64,000 nt of DNA from Streptomyces umbrinus (GCF_030817415.1 NZ_JAUSZI010000002.1:186001-250000), one strand, 5' to 3'; counted from the stretch's first letter, positions 1 through 7,642 are shown. Translations and numbers: made by a program. Notes: generated by a model not told the origin, from the letters alone.

Positions 1-1
1 A

Positions 2-709
2 GACATCCAGGCCTACCGCTCCCTGGTGGCAGCGCTCGGCCCCGCGCCGACGGTGTGCCTCATCGCCGACCCGGCACTCCGCGACACCGGGATGCCCGCG
101 TGGTCACTGACCGAGCGGGCCCATCACTACGACGCGGAGCTACGTGAGCGCTTCGGCGGACCGGACCACCGGCTTCACCTGGCCGGATGGTCCTACGGCG
201 CCCGTGTGGCGATGGAGATGGCGGGCCTCGCCGAGTCGGCCGGCCGGCCACTGGAGGCGCTCTACCTTCTGGATCCGCCACCGCCCGAGGCGCAGGCACT
301 GGTCGCCGCCTACGACGAGGCTCACCTGGAAAGGGTGTTCGCCGCCGAACTCGGCGTCGGCGCCTCCTCGTTGTCGGCCGAGCACGCACAGGCGTACGCC
401 GAGAGGCTGGCCGGCTGCTGCCGCGCGAACCTGCGCAGCCTCGGGGAACATCACGTACGGCCACTCGTCGCCGTCCCCACCTATCTGTGGCTGGCCGAAC
501 ACCCCACGGCGGGCATGCCCGCCCCCGCAGACCCTCAGGAGCCGGACCGGCAGTGGAACAGCTGCCTGCCTCCGTCCGCCGTACGCAGGTATCTGCCCAC
601 GGACCACTACGGCATCGTCGCGGCACCCCACGTGGACACGGTGGCCGAGACCATCAGGGCGACGCTGGCGTCCCCGGGTACCGGTGCCCGCGGAACCGCT
701 GACCTGTAA
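2..709 (+). CDS. Thioesterase (alpha/beta hydrolase) domain, C-terminal end of a gene cut by the window edge
   Basis: The reading frame is open from the first bases, so the gene begins to the left of the window; 235 codons are visible. The sequence LAGWSYGARVAMEMA carries the GxSxG nucleophile elbow of alpha/beta-hydrolase thioesterases, and a late histidine in TDHYGIVAAPH is placed as the catalytic His. This is the arrangement of a type I thioesterase domain that releases product from an NRPS or PKS, or of a free-standing type II thioesterase. A short internal GTG at 26 would not leave a complete fold, so I treat the gene as partial. It is followed 26 bp later by a dioxygenase in the same direction, which fits a tailoring gene at the end of a biosynthetic cluster. 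Which substrate is released cannot be told. Confidence 0.75.
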   Translation, partial: DIQAYRSLVAALGPAPTVCLIADPALRDTGMPAWSLTERAHHYDAELRERFGGPDHRLHLAGWSYGARVAMEMAGLAESAGRPLEALYLLDPPPPEAQALVAAYDEAHLERVFAAELGVGASSLSAEHAQAYAERLAGCCRANLRSLGEHHVRPLVAVPTYLWLAEHPTAGMPAPADPQEPDRQWNSCLPPSAVRRYLPTDHYGIVAAPHVDTVAETIRATLASPGTGARGTADL

Positions 710-735
710 ACCCCACCCCGCCCCTGGAGGTTGAC

Positions 736-1608
736 ATGGAGTCATACGAACTCGAAGCGCTGGAAGCAGTGACCACTCGTCCCGCGTACCCCTACCGCAC
801 GCTCACCGTCGAGCGGATCACTCCCGTTCTGGGAGCGGAAGTCTCAGGCGTCGACCTGTCACAGGAGATCCCGGCAGAGCAACTGGAAGAGATCCGGGCC
901 GCCTTCCGCGACCACCACGTCCTCGTCTTCCGCGATCAGACGATCACCGCCGAGCATCACAGGCGCTTCGCCGCCGCCTTCGGCGAACTGCGCCCCGTCA
1001 ACCCGCCGCCGCCCGAGGGCGATCCCTACATCCTGGAGATCCGCACGACGTCGGCCGCGGCGAACGTGGCGGGCAACGGCTGGCACGCGGACGGCACCGC
1101 CGACGCCGAACCGTCCCTGGGGTCGATGCTCTACATCACCGAGACCCCCGAGCCGGGATGCGGCGGGGACACCCTCTTCGCCAACATGCACCTCGCCTAC
1201 GACATGCTCTCACCGGCGATGCGCACCCATCTGGACCCGCTGACCGCGATACACGACGGCGCGCAGGCCCTGGCGGGATACGCGCTGCCCGCGGACTACG
1301 TCATCCCCAAGAGCGAACACCCCCTCGTCGCCCGGCACCCCGAGACCGACCGCAAACTGCTGTACGTCAACAAGGCCTACACCAGCCGCATCCCGCAGCT
1401 TTCCCCCGACGAGAGCCGGGCCCTGCTCGACGTGCTCTTCGACATCATCGCCCGCAGGCCGGTCCTGCACTGCCGCGTCCGCTGGACCCCGGGCACGCTC
1501 GTCTTCTGGGACAACCGATGCGTCCAGCACCACGCGACGTACGACTACTACCCCTACGCCCGCTACGGCCAGCGCATCGCCATCAACGGCGGCCCCGTCA
1601 AGGGCTGA
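736..1608 (+). CDS. TauD/TfdA-family Fe(II)/2-oxoglutarate dioxygenase
   Basis: A 290-residue protein of normal TauD-family length. The facial triad is visible: H117 and D119 in GWHADGT and H265 in WDNRCVQHHA, with R276 eleven residues later as the likely 2-oxoglutarate-binding arginine. The ATG at 736 has a good GGAGG five bases upstream (726-730). Enzymes of this family hydroxylate or oxidatively cleave small acids and are frequent tailoring enzymes in peptide clusters. Because it directly follows the thioesterase gene in the same direction, a role in modifying an amino acid or the finished peptide is more likely than taurine use, but that is inference. The substrate is unknown. Confidence 0.8.
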   Translation: MESYELEALEAVTTRPAYPYRTLTVERITPVLGAEVSGVDLSQEIPAEQLEEIRAAFRDHHVLVFRDQTITAEHHRRFAAAFGELRPVNPPPPEGDPYILEIRTTSAAANVAGNGWHADGTADAEPSLGSMLYITETPEPGCGGDTLFANMHLAYDMLSPAMRTHLDPLTAIHDGAQALAGYALPADYVIPKSEHPLVARHPETDRKLLYVNKAYTSRIPQLSPDESRALLDVLFDIIARRPVLHCRVRWTPGTLVFWDNRCVQHHATYDYYPYARYGQRIAINGGPVKG

Positions 1609-1967
1609 TGCCCTGAAGGGGTGCGGCGTCGTGCCCGGCACTCGGTCCCGCGTACGACGCCTCACCGCGCTGCGTGAGATCAGTGCCGTCCCGATCGACC
1701 AAAGCCGAGGGCATGATCCGGACCACACCCGGGACGGACCCTGGCCACCTCCCTTTACATACCGCGTTCACGCCGGTCAGCTCCCACATCGACTCTGGGT
1801 GCCCGGTGGCGGAGATCCTCCCCCAGCCTCCGGCCGGGGGTACCCCCGGTCGCGATGACCACGTTGCCGACGCCATCGCCGAGCCGCAACGGCCTCGCGC
1901 TTCGCGCTCACCCAGGGCCGGCTGCACCTCTTGGAATCGACGTCCTGGATGCACCCCGGGTGAGACG
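1609..1967. other. Intergenic, no gene seen; GC-rich hairpin
   Basis: No convincing coding sequence in 359 bases between the convergent dioxygenase and OsmC genes. It holds a short hairpin with CCCCC at 1820-1824 pairing with GGGGG at 1836-1840, followed by another C-run (GGGGGTACCCCC). Such C/G-rich palindromes are common between Streptomyces genes and may end transcription from either side. Confidence 0.5.
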
Positions 1968-2408
1968 TCAGGCGCCGTCAGTCCTGTCGGACACCGTCGC
2001 GCTGACCGGTGTGCCCGCCTCGACGGTGCGACTGACCGTGCAGAGCCGGTCGTGCGAAGTCTTCACGGCTCGGGGCAGGATGGTGCGGGCGCGTTCCCCC
2101 GACGGCCCGTCCGGGAACGCGACAGAGAAGGTGACCTCAAGGTTCGACATCCGGTTGCCGCTCTCGTCCGCGACCTTGTTGCCGGTCACGGCGACGGAGA
2201 ACGTGGTCGGTTCCTCGTGACGACTCGTGGCGACCTCTACGTCGGCCGCGGTACAACCGCCGATCGCCGCGAGGAACAACTCGACCGGCGTGAAGTCGGC
2301 ACCCTCGCCAGTGCCGAAGCTCAGCGTGCCCCCGCGGGCATTGGTCACGGTGAACCGGCCCGGGCCGGCCCGCTCGATGGTGACAGAACGCAGCGAATTG
2401 TCAGTCAT
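1968..2408 (-). CDS. OsmC/Ohr-family peroxiredoxin-like protein
   Basis: A 146-residue protein with the two conserved cysteines of the OsmC/Ohr family: C52 in AAIGGCTAADVE and C123 in HDRLCTVSRTVE. These thiol peroxidases reduce organic hydroperoxides in the cytoplasm. Length and cysteine placement match the OsmC branch. It is a single gene reading toward the dioxygenase, with no partner. The start used is the ATG at 2408. The exact subclass (OsmC, Ohr or YhfA-like) is not resolved. Confidence 0.85.
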   Translation of the reverse strand: MTDNSLRSVTIERAGPGRFTVTNARGGTLSFGTGEGADFTPVELFLAAIGGCTAADVEVATSRHEEPTTFSVAVTGNKVADESGNRMSNLEVTFSVAFPDGPSGERARTILPRAVKTSHDRLCTVSRTVEAGTPVSATVSDRTDGA

Positions 2409-2710
2409 GGCGACGACAGTACTGTCACGCCCTGCGGACCGTCCTCATGCCGTGCCCGCCCATGCACCGAGCACCGATGGCCAGGCGCCGGATGCAGTGG
2501 CAGGCAGATTCCGTATGGACAGGCTTGGCCGACGCAGAACCAGCTGTGCCAGCCCAGGAAGGGGTCTCGAACCCGCGCGCAACGGATTCTCCCCTTCCAA
2601 CGCGCAGAGGCTCCGCCCCTCCAATCGGGGCGGAGCCTCTGCGACCGTGCAGAAGAACAGCCATGTTGCCGAGAGAAACGGCGACAGTGATGCCGCTCAC
2701 AGAGAGCGTG
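2409..2710. other. Intergenic, no gene seen
   Basis: About 300 bases with no credible protein. Frames are open because of high GC, but none has family motifs. It contains the long hairpin at 2603-2643 and a sequence at 2560-2590 that resembles a tRNA T-arm on the minus strand but lacks the rest of a tRNA. Confidence 0.45.
2603..2643. terminator. Strong 17-bp stem-loop, probable bidirectional terminator
   Basis: The left arm at 2603-2619 (CGCAGAGGCTCCGCCCC) is perfectly complementary to the right arm at 2627-2643, with a 7-base loop. There is no U-run, which is usual for actinobacterial terminators. It separates the OsmC gene from the transposon array. Confidence 0.7.
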
Positions 2711-2714
2711 CTAG
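2711..2714. repeat. CTAG target duplication, first of five
   Basis: CTAG bordering the left side of the MITE-like element. The same tetranucleotide stands at 2874-2877, 4318-4321, 5775-5778 and 6838-6841, between and after the insertion elements. Confidence 0.7.
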
Positions 2715-2873
2715 GGGTGTTTCGAAAGCCCCGCACAGCACCCACGGCGCCCGGCACGCACTCTCGCCGCACCGGCCGAAATCCGAAGTACATCCAGTAC
2801 GAGGGCTTTCTTCCGGTCGCCGAGAGCACGCACCGGACACTGCGGGCACCGCACAGGACTTTCGAAGCACCCC
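2715..2873. mobile_element. 159-bp MITE-like element with terminal inverted repeats
   Basis: The left end reads GGGTGTTTCGAAAG (2715-2728), and the reverse complement of the right end (2873 leftward) reads GGGGTGCTTCGAAAG. The ends are imperfect inverted repeats with CTAG on both sides. There is no transposase gene inside. The end sequence resembles those of IS5-type elements of Streptomyces (recalled, not searched), so it may be a non-autonomous derivative mobilised in trans. Confidence 0.6.
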
Positions 2874-2940
2874 CTAGTAGGGCTTGGTCATGTTCGCTTT
2901 GGGTGCGTGTCTACTGCTCTGTGAGCGTCGTTGGAATGGT

Positions 2941-4206
2941 GTGACACCTGAGGAGATGGCCTCGGTCCGGGAGGACTTGGCGGCGTTCACGGCGGAGTTG
3001 TTCGATGGGTTCTTCCGTGCGGATCAGCGGCGTTGGGGGCAGGCGTATGTGCGTGGGCTGCTGTTGGACGGGCGGCGTAAGTCGGTGGAGCCGATGGCGG
3101 CCCGTCTGGGCGAGGACGGCAACCGGCAGGCCCTGGCCCACTTCGTCACCTCCAGTCCGTGGGATCCCGCGCATGTGCGGGCCCGGCTGGCCTGGAGGAT
3201 GCAGGACGTCATCGGTCCCGAAGCGCTGATCATCGACGACACCGGATTCCTCAAGGACGGGGATGCCTCGGCGTGTGTGTCGCGGCAGTACACCGGCACC
3301 GCGGGCAAGGTCACCAAATGCCAGGTGGGTGTGTCGCTGCACCTGGCCCGTGATCATGCCTCGGCCGCGGTGAACTGGCGGTTGTTCCTGCCCGCATCCT
3401 GGGATCCGGCCTCGCCGGAGGCTGATGTGGACAAGGTCGGCCGCCGCGGTCGCTGCGGGATTCCCGCCCAGGTGGGGCATGTGGAGAAGTGGCAGCTGGC
3501 CCTGGACATGATCGATGAGACGCGGTCCTGGGGTGTTGATGTTCCGCTTGTCGTCGCGGACGCCGGATACGGTGATGCCGCTGCCTTCCGCCTGGGGCTT
3601 GAGGAGCGCAACGTGCCCTATGTGGTGGGGATTTCCTCTCGCCACAGCGCCCGGCCCGCCGGCGCCCGGCCCGTCCAGCCCGCCTATGCGGGCACCGGCC
3701 GGCCACCGAAAATGCAGTACCCCGAGCCCGCGCAGACCGTGAAGGATCTGGTGATCGCGGCCGGGAAGGCGGCCGCACGACCGGTGTCCTGGCGGGAAGG
3801 CTCCCGGCCGGGCAAGAGCCAAAGTGGCTTCAAGCGCATGTATTCGCGGTTCGTCGCCCTGCGGATCCGCCCGGCCGGACGCGGCATCCGCAAGGCCGGC
3901 GACGATCCTGAACTGCCCGAGCGGTGGCTGCTGGCTGAATGGCCCGCCGACGAGAGTGAGCCGGTGCAGTTCTGGCTGTCCGACCTGCCCTCTGGGATGC
4001 CGCTGGCCACGCTGGTGCGGCTGGCCAAGCTCCGCTGGCGCATCGAGCACGACTACCGCGAGATGAAACAGGCCCTGGGACTGGCCCACTTCGAAGGCCG
4101 CACCTGGAACGGATGGCACCACCACGTCACCCTCGTCTCCGCCGCCCACGCCTTCTGCACCCTGCAACGACTGGCACGAGACCCAAAAGAACCGGTGCAG
4201 GTCTGA
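2941..4206 (+). CDS. IS701-family DDE transposase (possible -1 frameshift extension to 4307)
   Basis: RNase-H-like transposase. The DDE residues are readable in LIIDDTGFLKDG, VVADAGYGDA and RIEHDYREMKQALGL. I chose the GTG at 2941 (VTPEEMASVRED), which starts at the usual N-terminus; an upstream in-frame start at 2884 would overlap the terminal repeat. The zero frame stops at 4206. Just before it, at 4182-4188, lies C CCA AAA, a textbook X XXY YYZ slippery heptamer in register. A -1 slip there continues through a plausible C-terminus (SLYQVVRELQTLLATWSG, then CPTC) to 4307, inside the right terminal repeat. Either recoding makes a longer protein or the gene carries a frameshift. Confidence 0.9.
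   Translation: MTPEEMASVREDLAAFTAELFDGFFRADQRRWGQAYVRGLLLDGRRKSVEPMAARLGEDGNRQALAHFVTSSPWDPAHVRARLAWRMQDVIGPEALIIDDTGFLKDGDASACVSRQYTGTAGKVTKCQVGVSLHLARDHASAAVNWRLFLPASWDPASPEADVDKVGRRGRCGIPAQVGHVEKWQLALDMIDETRSWGVDVPLVVADAGYGDAAAFRLGLEERNVPYVVGISSRHSARPAGARPVQPAYAGTGRPPKMQYPEPAQTVKDLVIAAGKAAARPVSWREGSRPGKSQSGFKRMYSRFVALRIRPAGRGIRKAGDDPELPERWLLAEWPADESEPVQFWLSDLPSGMPLATLVRLAKLRWRIEHDYREMKQALGLAHFEGRTWNGWHHHVTLVSAAHAFCTLQRLARDPKEPVQV
4182..4188 (+). other. Candidate -1 slippery heptamer CCCAAAA
   Basis: The heptamer is in the zero frame as C CCA AAA (Pro-Lys). The -1 frame downstream encodes about 38 residues including CPTCH before a stop at 4307. No stimulatory hairpin was tested. Confidence 0.5.
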
Positions 4207-4377
4207 GCCTCTACCAGGTAGTCCGCGAACTGCAGACACTCCTCGCCACCTGGTCCGGAGCCTGCCCCACCTGCCACCGCAACATACCCACACCAATACG
4301 GACCTGACCAAGCCCTACTAGGGGCAATGCCGTTGCTTTTGCCTTGGGCGTAGGCTGGTTGGGAGTGGGTCCCGGGG

Positions 4378-5550
4378 GTGGTGCGGGTGGCCGCGAGGGT
4401 GTCTGACTTATCGGGTCTGGGGCTGTTGACCTGGGTGTATCCGCCGGGGTTGGTGGATCGGGTGGTGGCAGCGTGTGGCCGGTCCGAGCGGCGTAAGCGG
4501 CTGCTGCCCGCCCGGCTGGTGGTGTACTTCGTGCTGGGGCTGGCGCTGTTCTCTCCCGCCCCGTATCTAGAAGTGATGCGGCACCTGGTCGCGGGGCTTC
4601 GCGGTCTGGGACTGCTGGGTGACTGGCATGTTCCGGCGAAGTCGTCACTGTTTCGGGCCCGGCAGCGGCTGGGATCCGAGCCGCTGCGGGTGCTGTTCGC
4701 CACGACCGCGAAGCCGATGGCCACCGAGGCGACTCCGGGGGCGTTCTGGCGGGGCCTGCGGGTTCTGGCGGTGGACGGGACCTGCTGGGATGTCGCCGAC
4801 AGTGAGGCCAATCAAGCGGCCTTCGGCCGTCCCGGCAACGGTCGTGGGACCGGCCGGAGCGCCTTTGTGCAGGTGCGGATGGCCGCCTTGGTGGAGGTGG
4901 GCAGCCATGCAGTGCTGGACGCCGAACTCGCCGGCTGCCGCACCGGGGAAGTGACCCTGGTGGGCCGCCTGCCCCGCTCCTGCGGGCCAGGCCAACTCGT
5001 GCTGGCCGACCGCGAGTTCCTCGGCGTCCCGCTGTGGCAGGCCTTCACCGCCACCGGCGCCGACCTGCTGTGGCGGGTGCCCGCCAACCGTGTCCTGCCC
5101 ATCGACAGGCCACTGCGCGACGGGTCCTGGATCTCACGCATCCATGCCGGCACCGACGCCTCCCACCGCAACCCGGTCACCGTGCGTGTCCTGGCCTACC
5201 AGCTCAAAGACACGGCCCAGGACTACCGCCTGATCACCACTCTCCTGGACGCCCGCCGCTATCCGGCCCGGCAACTGGCCGCCCTCTACCGCGAACGCTG
5301 GGAGATCGAATCCGTCTTCGCCGAGATCAAAACCCACCAGCGCGGCGCGAAGGTGGTCCTCAGCAGCAAGACACCCGACGGTGTCCTGCAACAGATCTGG
5401 GCCCATCTCCTGGTCCACCATGCACTGCGGGAACTGATGCTCAGAACCGCGGCTACCCGCCAACTCGACCCCGACCGCATCTCCTTCACCGAGACCCTGC
5501 GCTCCGCCCGCCGCAGTGTGACCGTCACGCCCGGCAGCTTTTCCCCCTGA
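4378..5550 (+). CDS. IS4-family DDE transposase (possible +1 frameshift extension to 5758)
   Basis: A 390-residue transposase with an IS4-type N-terminal domain, a first Asp in LAVDGTCWDV, a second Asp in VLADREFLG and the YREK signature in LYRERWEIESVFAEIK. The zero frame ends at TGA 5548-5550 in the context TTT TCC CCC TGA C. Reading +1 from that stop (GAC at 5549) gives DLLVQALRLLQEDLLERLLP and a further lysine/arginine-rich segment ending at 5758, which looks like the missing C-terminal domain and would bring the protein to about 459 residues. CCC-UGA is a known +1 shift-prone sequence, so either programmed frameshifting or a 1-base insertion explains the break. Confidence 0.85.
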   Translation: MVRVAARVSDLSGLGLLTWVYPPGLVDRVVAACGRSERRKRLLPARLVVYFVLGLALFSPAPYLEVMRHLVAGLRGLGLLGDWHVPAKSSLFRARQRLGSEPLRVLFATTAKPMATEATPGAFWRGLRVLAVDGTCWDVADSEANQAAFGRPGNGRGTGRSAFVQVRMAALVEVGSHAVLDAELAGCRTGEVTLVGRLPRSCGPGQLVLADREFLGVPLWQAFTATGADLLWRVPANRVLPIDRPLRDGSWISRIHAGTDASHRNPVTVRVLAYQLKDTAQDYRLITTLLDARRYPARQLAALYRERWEIESVFAEIKTHQRGAKVVLSSKTPDGVLQQIWAHLLVHHALRELMLRTAATRQLDPDRISFTETLRSARRSVTVTPGSFSP

Positions 5551-5551
5551 C
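5545..5551 (+). other. Candidate +1 frameshift site CCC-TGA-C
   Basis: CCC (5545-5547) in the zero frame is followed by a TGA stop and a C, the weak-termination context seen at the bacterial prfB site and, with CCC-UGA, in a Listeria phage tail gene (from memory). The +1 frame continues as a coherent protein to 5758. Confidence 0.45.
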
Positions 5552-5797
5552 CTCCTGGTCCAGGCCTTGCGATTACTCCAGGAAGACCTGCTGGAAAGAC
5601 TCCTCCCCGCCAGACGCCTGCGCAGCCAGCCCCGCGTCGTCAAACGAAAGATGTCCAACTACTGGCTCAAACGGGCTGAACACCGCCACTGGCCCCAGCC
5701 CACCCGCACCGGCACCCAAGCCATCCTCATCAAACGACCCCAACCCACAGACCCATAACGCAACGGCATTGCCCCTAGGGCCTGTGCGGAGTTGTGA

Positions 5798-6328
5798 TCA
5801 AGGCTGTGATCCGAGGTGTCGGATCCAGAGGAGGCCGGCGCATAATTCGAGTCCGGCCTGGTAGCTTTCAGGCTTTTTGTCGTAGCGGACAGCGAGACCG
5901 CGCCAGTCCTTGATCTTGTTGATGGTGCGTTCGACGCTGTTGCGGAGCTTGTACAGCTGCTTGTCCCAGGTGACGGGCCGTCCGCCGCGTGAGCCACGGT
6001 TCTTGCGGTGGGCGGCCTGATCCTTCTTCTCGGGGATGACCGCTTTGATCCCGCGTTTGCGCAGGTGAGAACGGTTCTGGCGGGACGAGTACGCCTTATC
6101 GCCCGCGACTGCGTCGGGCCGGGTGCGGGGCCGGCCGACCGGGCCGGGGACGCGGATCCTGTTCAGGACGGGGATGAACTGCGGACTGTCTCCGGCTTGC
6201 CCCGCAGTGATCTTGAGCGAGAGGGGCAGACACTGCGGCACACAGGACAGATGCGCTTTGGTGGTCAGTCCGCCGCGGGAACGTCCCAGGTCGGCGACGG
6301 CGAGCCGGGCCCTGCGGCGACGCCTCAC
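5798..6328 (-). CDS. IS5-family transposase, second frame (OrfB)
   Basis: The C-terminal half of the DDE domain: second Asp in VAGDKAYSSRQNR and the Glu in VERTINKIKDWRGLAVRYDK. Alone it would begin in mid-domain, so the active transposase is expected to be an OrfAB fusion made by -1 frameshifting. The GTG at 6328 overlapping the OrfA stop could also give a separate product by translational coupling. Confidence 0.85.
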   Translation of the reverse strand: MRRRRRARLAVADLGRSRGGLTTKAHLSCVPQCLPLSLKITAGQAGDSPQFIPVLNRIRVPGPVGRPRTRPDAVAGDKAYSSRQNRSHLRKRGIKAVIPEKKDQAAHRKNRGSRGGRPVTWDKQLYKLRNSVERTINKIKDWRGLAVRYDKKPESYQAGLELCAGLLWIRHLGSQP

Positions 6329-6765
6329 GCGCCGTCGTTCTTCACGCTCCGGGTCCGGTTGCCCGTCTTGGCCGGCGCCCCTTTTTCCGCGGCGGCCTTC
6401 TCCAACGCGTCCAGGATCCCGGGCTCCACGATCATCCCGGCAGCATCATGATGGGCCCGGACCGTGGTCGAGTCCACGCTGACCAGCGACAAGTCCACCA
6501 GGCCCCGCTTCGCCGCCTCGGCGATGGCACCCTGGAACACCGCGGCGAACACCCCGGCATCCCGCCACTGCCGAAACCGGCCGTAAACGGTGGACCAGTG
6601 CCCGAACCGTTCGGGCAACTCCCGCCATTTCGCACCGTTCCTGAACCGCCACACGACGCCCTCGAAGTGCGCCCGCAGGTTCTCCGGGTACGGCCCGTAC
6701 TCACCGACCGGCAGAAACGGGGAGATGAACTCCCAATCGGCATCCGAAAGTTGAGGTCGAGACAC
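6325..6765 (-). CDS. IS5-family transposase, first frame (OrfA)
   Basis: A 146-residue N-terminal half with the DUF4096-like start (LSDADWEFISPFLP) and the first catalytic Asp in LSLVSVDSTTVRAHHD. It ends in GTGA overlapping a GTG of the second frame. OrfB lies in the -1 frame relative to this one and stays open upstream to 6445. Frameshifting between 6445 and 6325 would therefore join the halves; an A5G4 run at 6386-6378 on the minus strand is the most slippery-looking stretch but is not a canonical heptamer. Confidence 0.85.
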   Translation of the reverse strand: MSRPQLSDADWEFISPFLPVGEYGPYPENLRAHFEGVVWRFRNGAKWRELPERFGHWSTVYGRFRQWRDAGVFAAVFQGAIAEAAKRGLVDLSLVSVDSTTVRAHHDAAGMIVEPGILDALEKAAAEKGAPAKTGNRTRSVKNDGA

Positions 6766-6847
6766 CCCACCGTTTTACTCCAAGGCCCCCGACTTTCCCA
6801 GGTCGGGGGCCCACGAGATCACAACTCCGCACAGGCCCTAGGGGGGC

Positions 6848-7642
6848 CTACGCGGTTGTGGCGATGCCGCCGTCGACGGGGATCACGGCGCCCGTCAGGT
6901 ATGCGCCTGCCCGGCTGGAGAGGAACACGGCGACACCCGCCATGTCGTCGTCGCGGCCGATCCGGCGCAGTGGGGCCGACGCCGCGATCGCCTCGCCGAA
7001 CTCATCGAGGGTCGCAGCCATCATCGTCGACGGGAACGGTCCCGGCGCCACGGCGTTCACGGTGACGTGCTGCGGTCCTAGTTCCCTGGCGAGCACTCTG
7101 GTGAGTTGATGCAGCGCGGCCTTGCTGCTGGAGTACGAGTAGTTGGGCCGCTGGGGGATGTGGATGGCGGCGATGCTGCCGATGTTGATGATCCGCGCGG
7201 GATCGTCGGCGGTGCCCGCCTTGCGAAGTGCGGGCAGCAGCGCCTGGACCAGCCAGAACGGCGACTTCAGGTTGAGGTCGACGACCGTGTCCCAGGCCGC
7301 GTCCGGGAACGTCGCCAGCGGCTCGTCCCAGATGGCGCCCGCGTTGTTGACGAGGATGTCGAGACGCTCCGAGTCGGCGGTGACGAGGTCGGACAGTCGC
7401 CGACACTCGTCGTGGCGGGACAGGTCGGCGGGGATGGCCCGCACCTCACCGAATTTGGACAGCTGTTCCTGCGCCTGAGAGCACGCTTCTGCGTTGCGTG
7501 AGCTGATGACCACGCGGACGCCCGCCTGGAGAAGGCCACGCGCGATCATCATCCCGATGCCTCTGGTGCCACCGGTGACGAGCGCGCGCTTTCCACGCAG
7601 ATCGAAAAGTTCTGCATGCGTCGTGAATTGGTTGTCTACCAC
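6848..7642 (-). CDS. RhlG-like short-chain dehydrogenase/reductase
   Basis: A classical SDR of 264 residues: cofactor motif TGGTRGIG (23-30), NNAG (99-102), and catalytic S156, Y170, K174 (YSYSSSKAA). Overall sequence and spacing (for example IPADLS, NPGPFPS-type loop, ALHQLTRVLARELG) recall RhlG, an NADPH-dependent 3-ketoacyl reductase linked to rhamnolipid-type lipids in Pseudomonas. A substrate cannot be assigned here. It is a lone gene whose 3' end abuts the IS array. The GTG start at 7642 has only a weak ribosome site (GAAAGA). Confidence 0.85.
   Translation of the reverse strand: MVDNQFTTHAELFDLRGKRALVTGGTRGIGMMIARGLLQAGVRVVISSRNAEACSQAQEQLSKFGEVRAIPADLSRHDECRRLSDLVTADSERLDILVNNAGAIWDEPLATFPDAAWDTVVDLNLKSPFWLVQALLPALRKAGTADDPARIINIGSIAAIHIPQRPNYSYSSSKAALHQLTRVLARELGPQHVTVNAVAPGPFPSTMMAATLDEFGEAIAASAPLRRIGRDDDMAGVAVFLSSRAGAYLTGAVIPVDGGIATTA

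Larger units (their letters stand above)
2878..4317 (+). mobile_element. IS701-family insertion sequence, complete
   Basis: A 1440-bp element. The left end TAGGGCTTGGTCA (2878-2890) is repeated exactly as an inverted copy at 4305-4317, with further partial matches inside. CTAG stands on both sides (2874-2877, 4318-4321), matching the 4-bp YTAR-type target duplication known for IS701 elements. It carries one transposase gene. Confidence 0.9.
4322..5774 (+). mobile_element. IS4-type insertion sequence, complete
   Basis: A 1453-bp element with perfect 15-bp terminal inverted repeats: GGGCAATGCCGTTGC at 4322-4336 and its reverse complement at 5760-5774. CTAG at 4318-4321 is shared with the right border of the IS701 element, and CTAG at 5775-5778 with the left border of the next element. 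A 4-bp duplication is short for classical IS4 elements, so the subgroup is uncertain. Confidence 0.85.
5779..6837 (-). mobile_element. IS5-family insertion sequence, complete, two-frame transposase
   Basis: A 1059-bp element with perfect 21-bp terminal inverted repeats: GGCCTGTGCGGAGTTGTGATC at 5779-5799 and its complement at 6817-6837. CTAG flanks both ends (5775-5778, 6838-6841). It has two overlapping minus-strand frames, as in the IS427 group of IS5. It lies 10 bp beyond the stop codon of the neighbouring SDR gene. Confidence 0.9.

Noticed and set aside
2555..2600. tRNA-like sequence on the minus strand (GGTTCGAGACC resembling a T-arm) beside a strong hairpin
   Set aside because: The T-stem pairs poorly, no D-arm, anticodon arm or matching acceptor stem could be found upstream, and no CCA-compatible end is present. 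At most it is a tRNA 3' scrap.
2425..2877. Long open frames on both strands before the IS701-type element
   Set aside because: They cross a 17-bp terminator hairpin and a MITE-like element and have no family motifs; typical of chance open frames in high-GC DNA.
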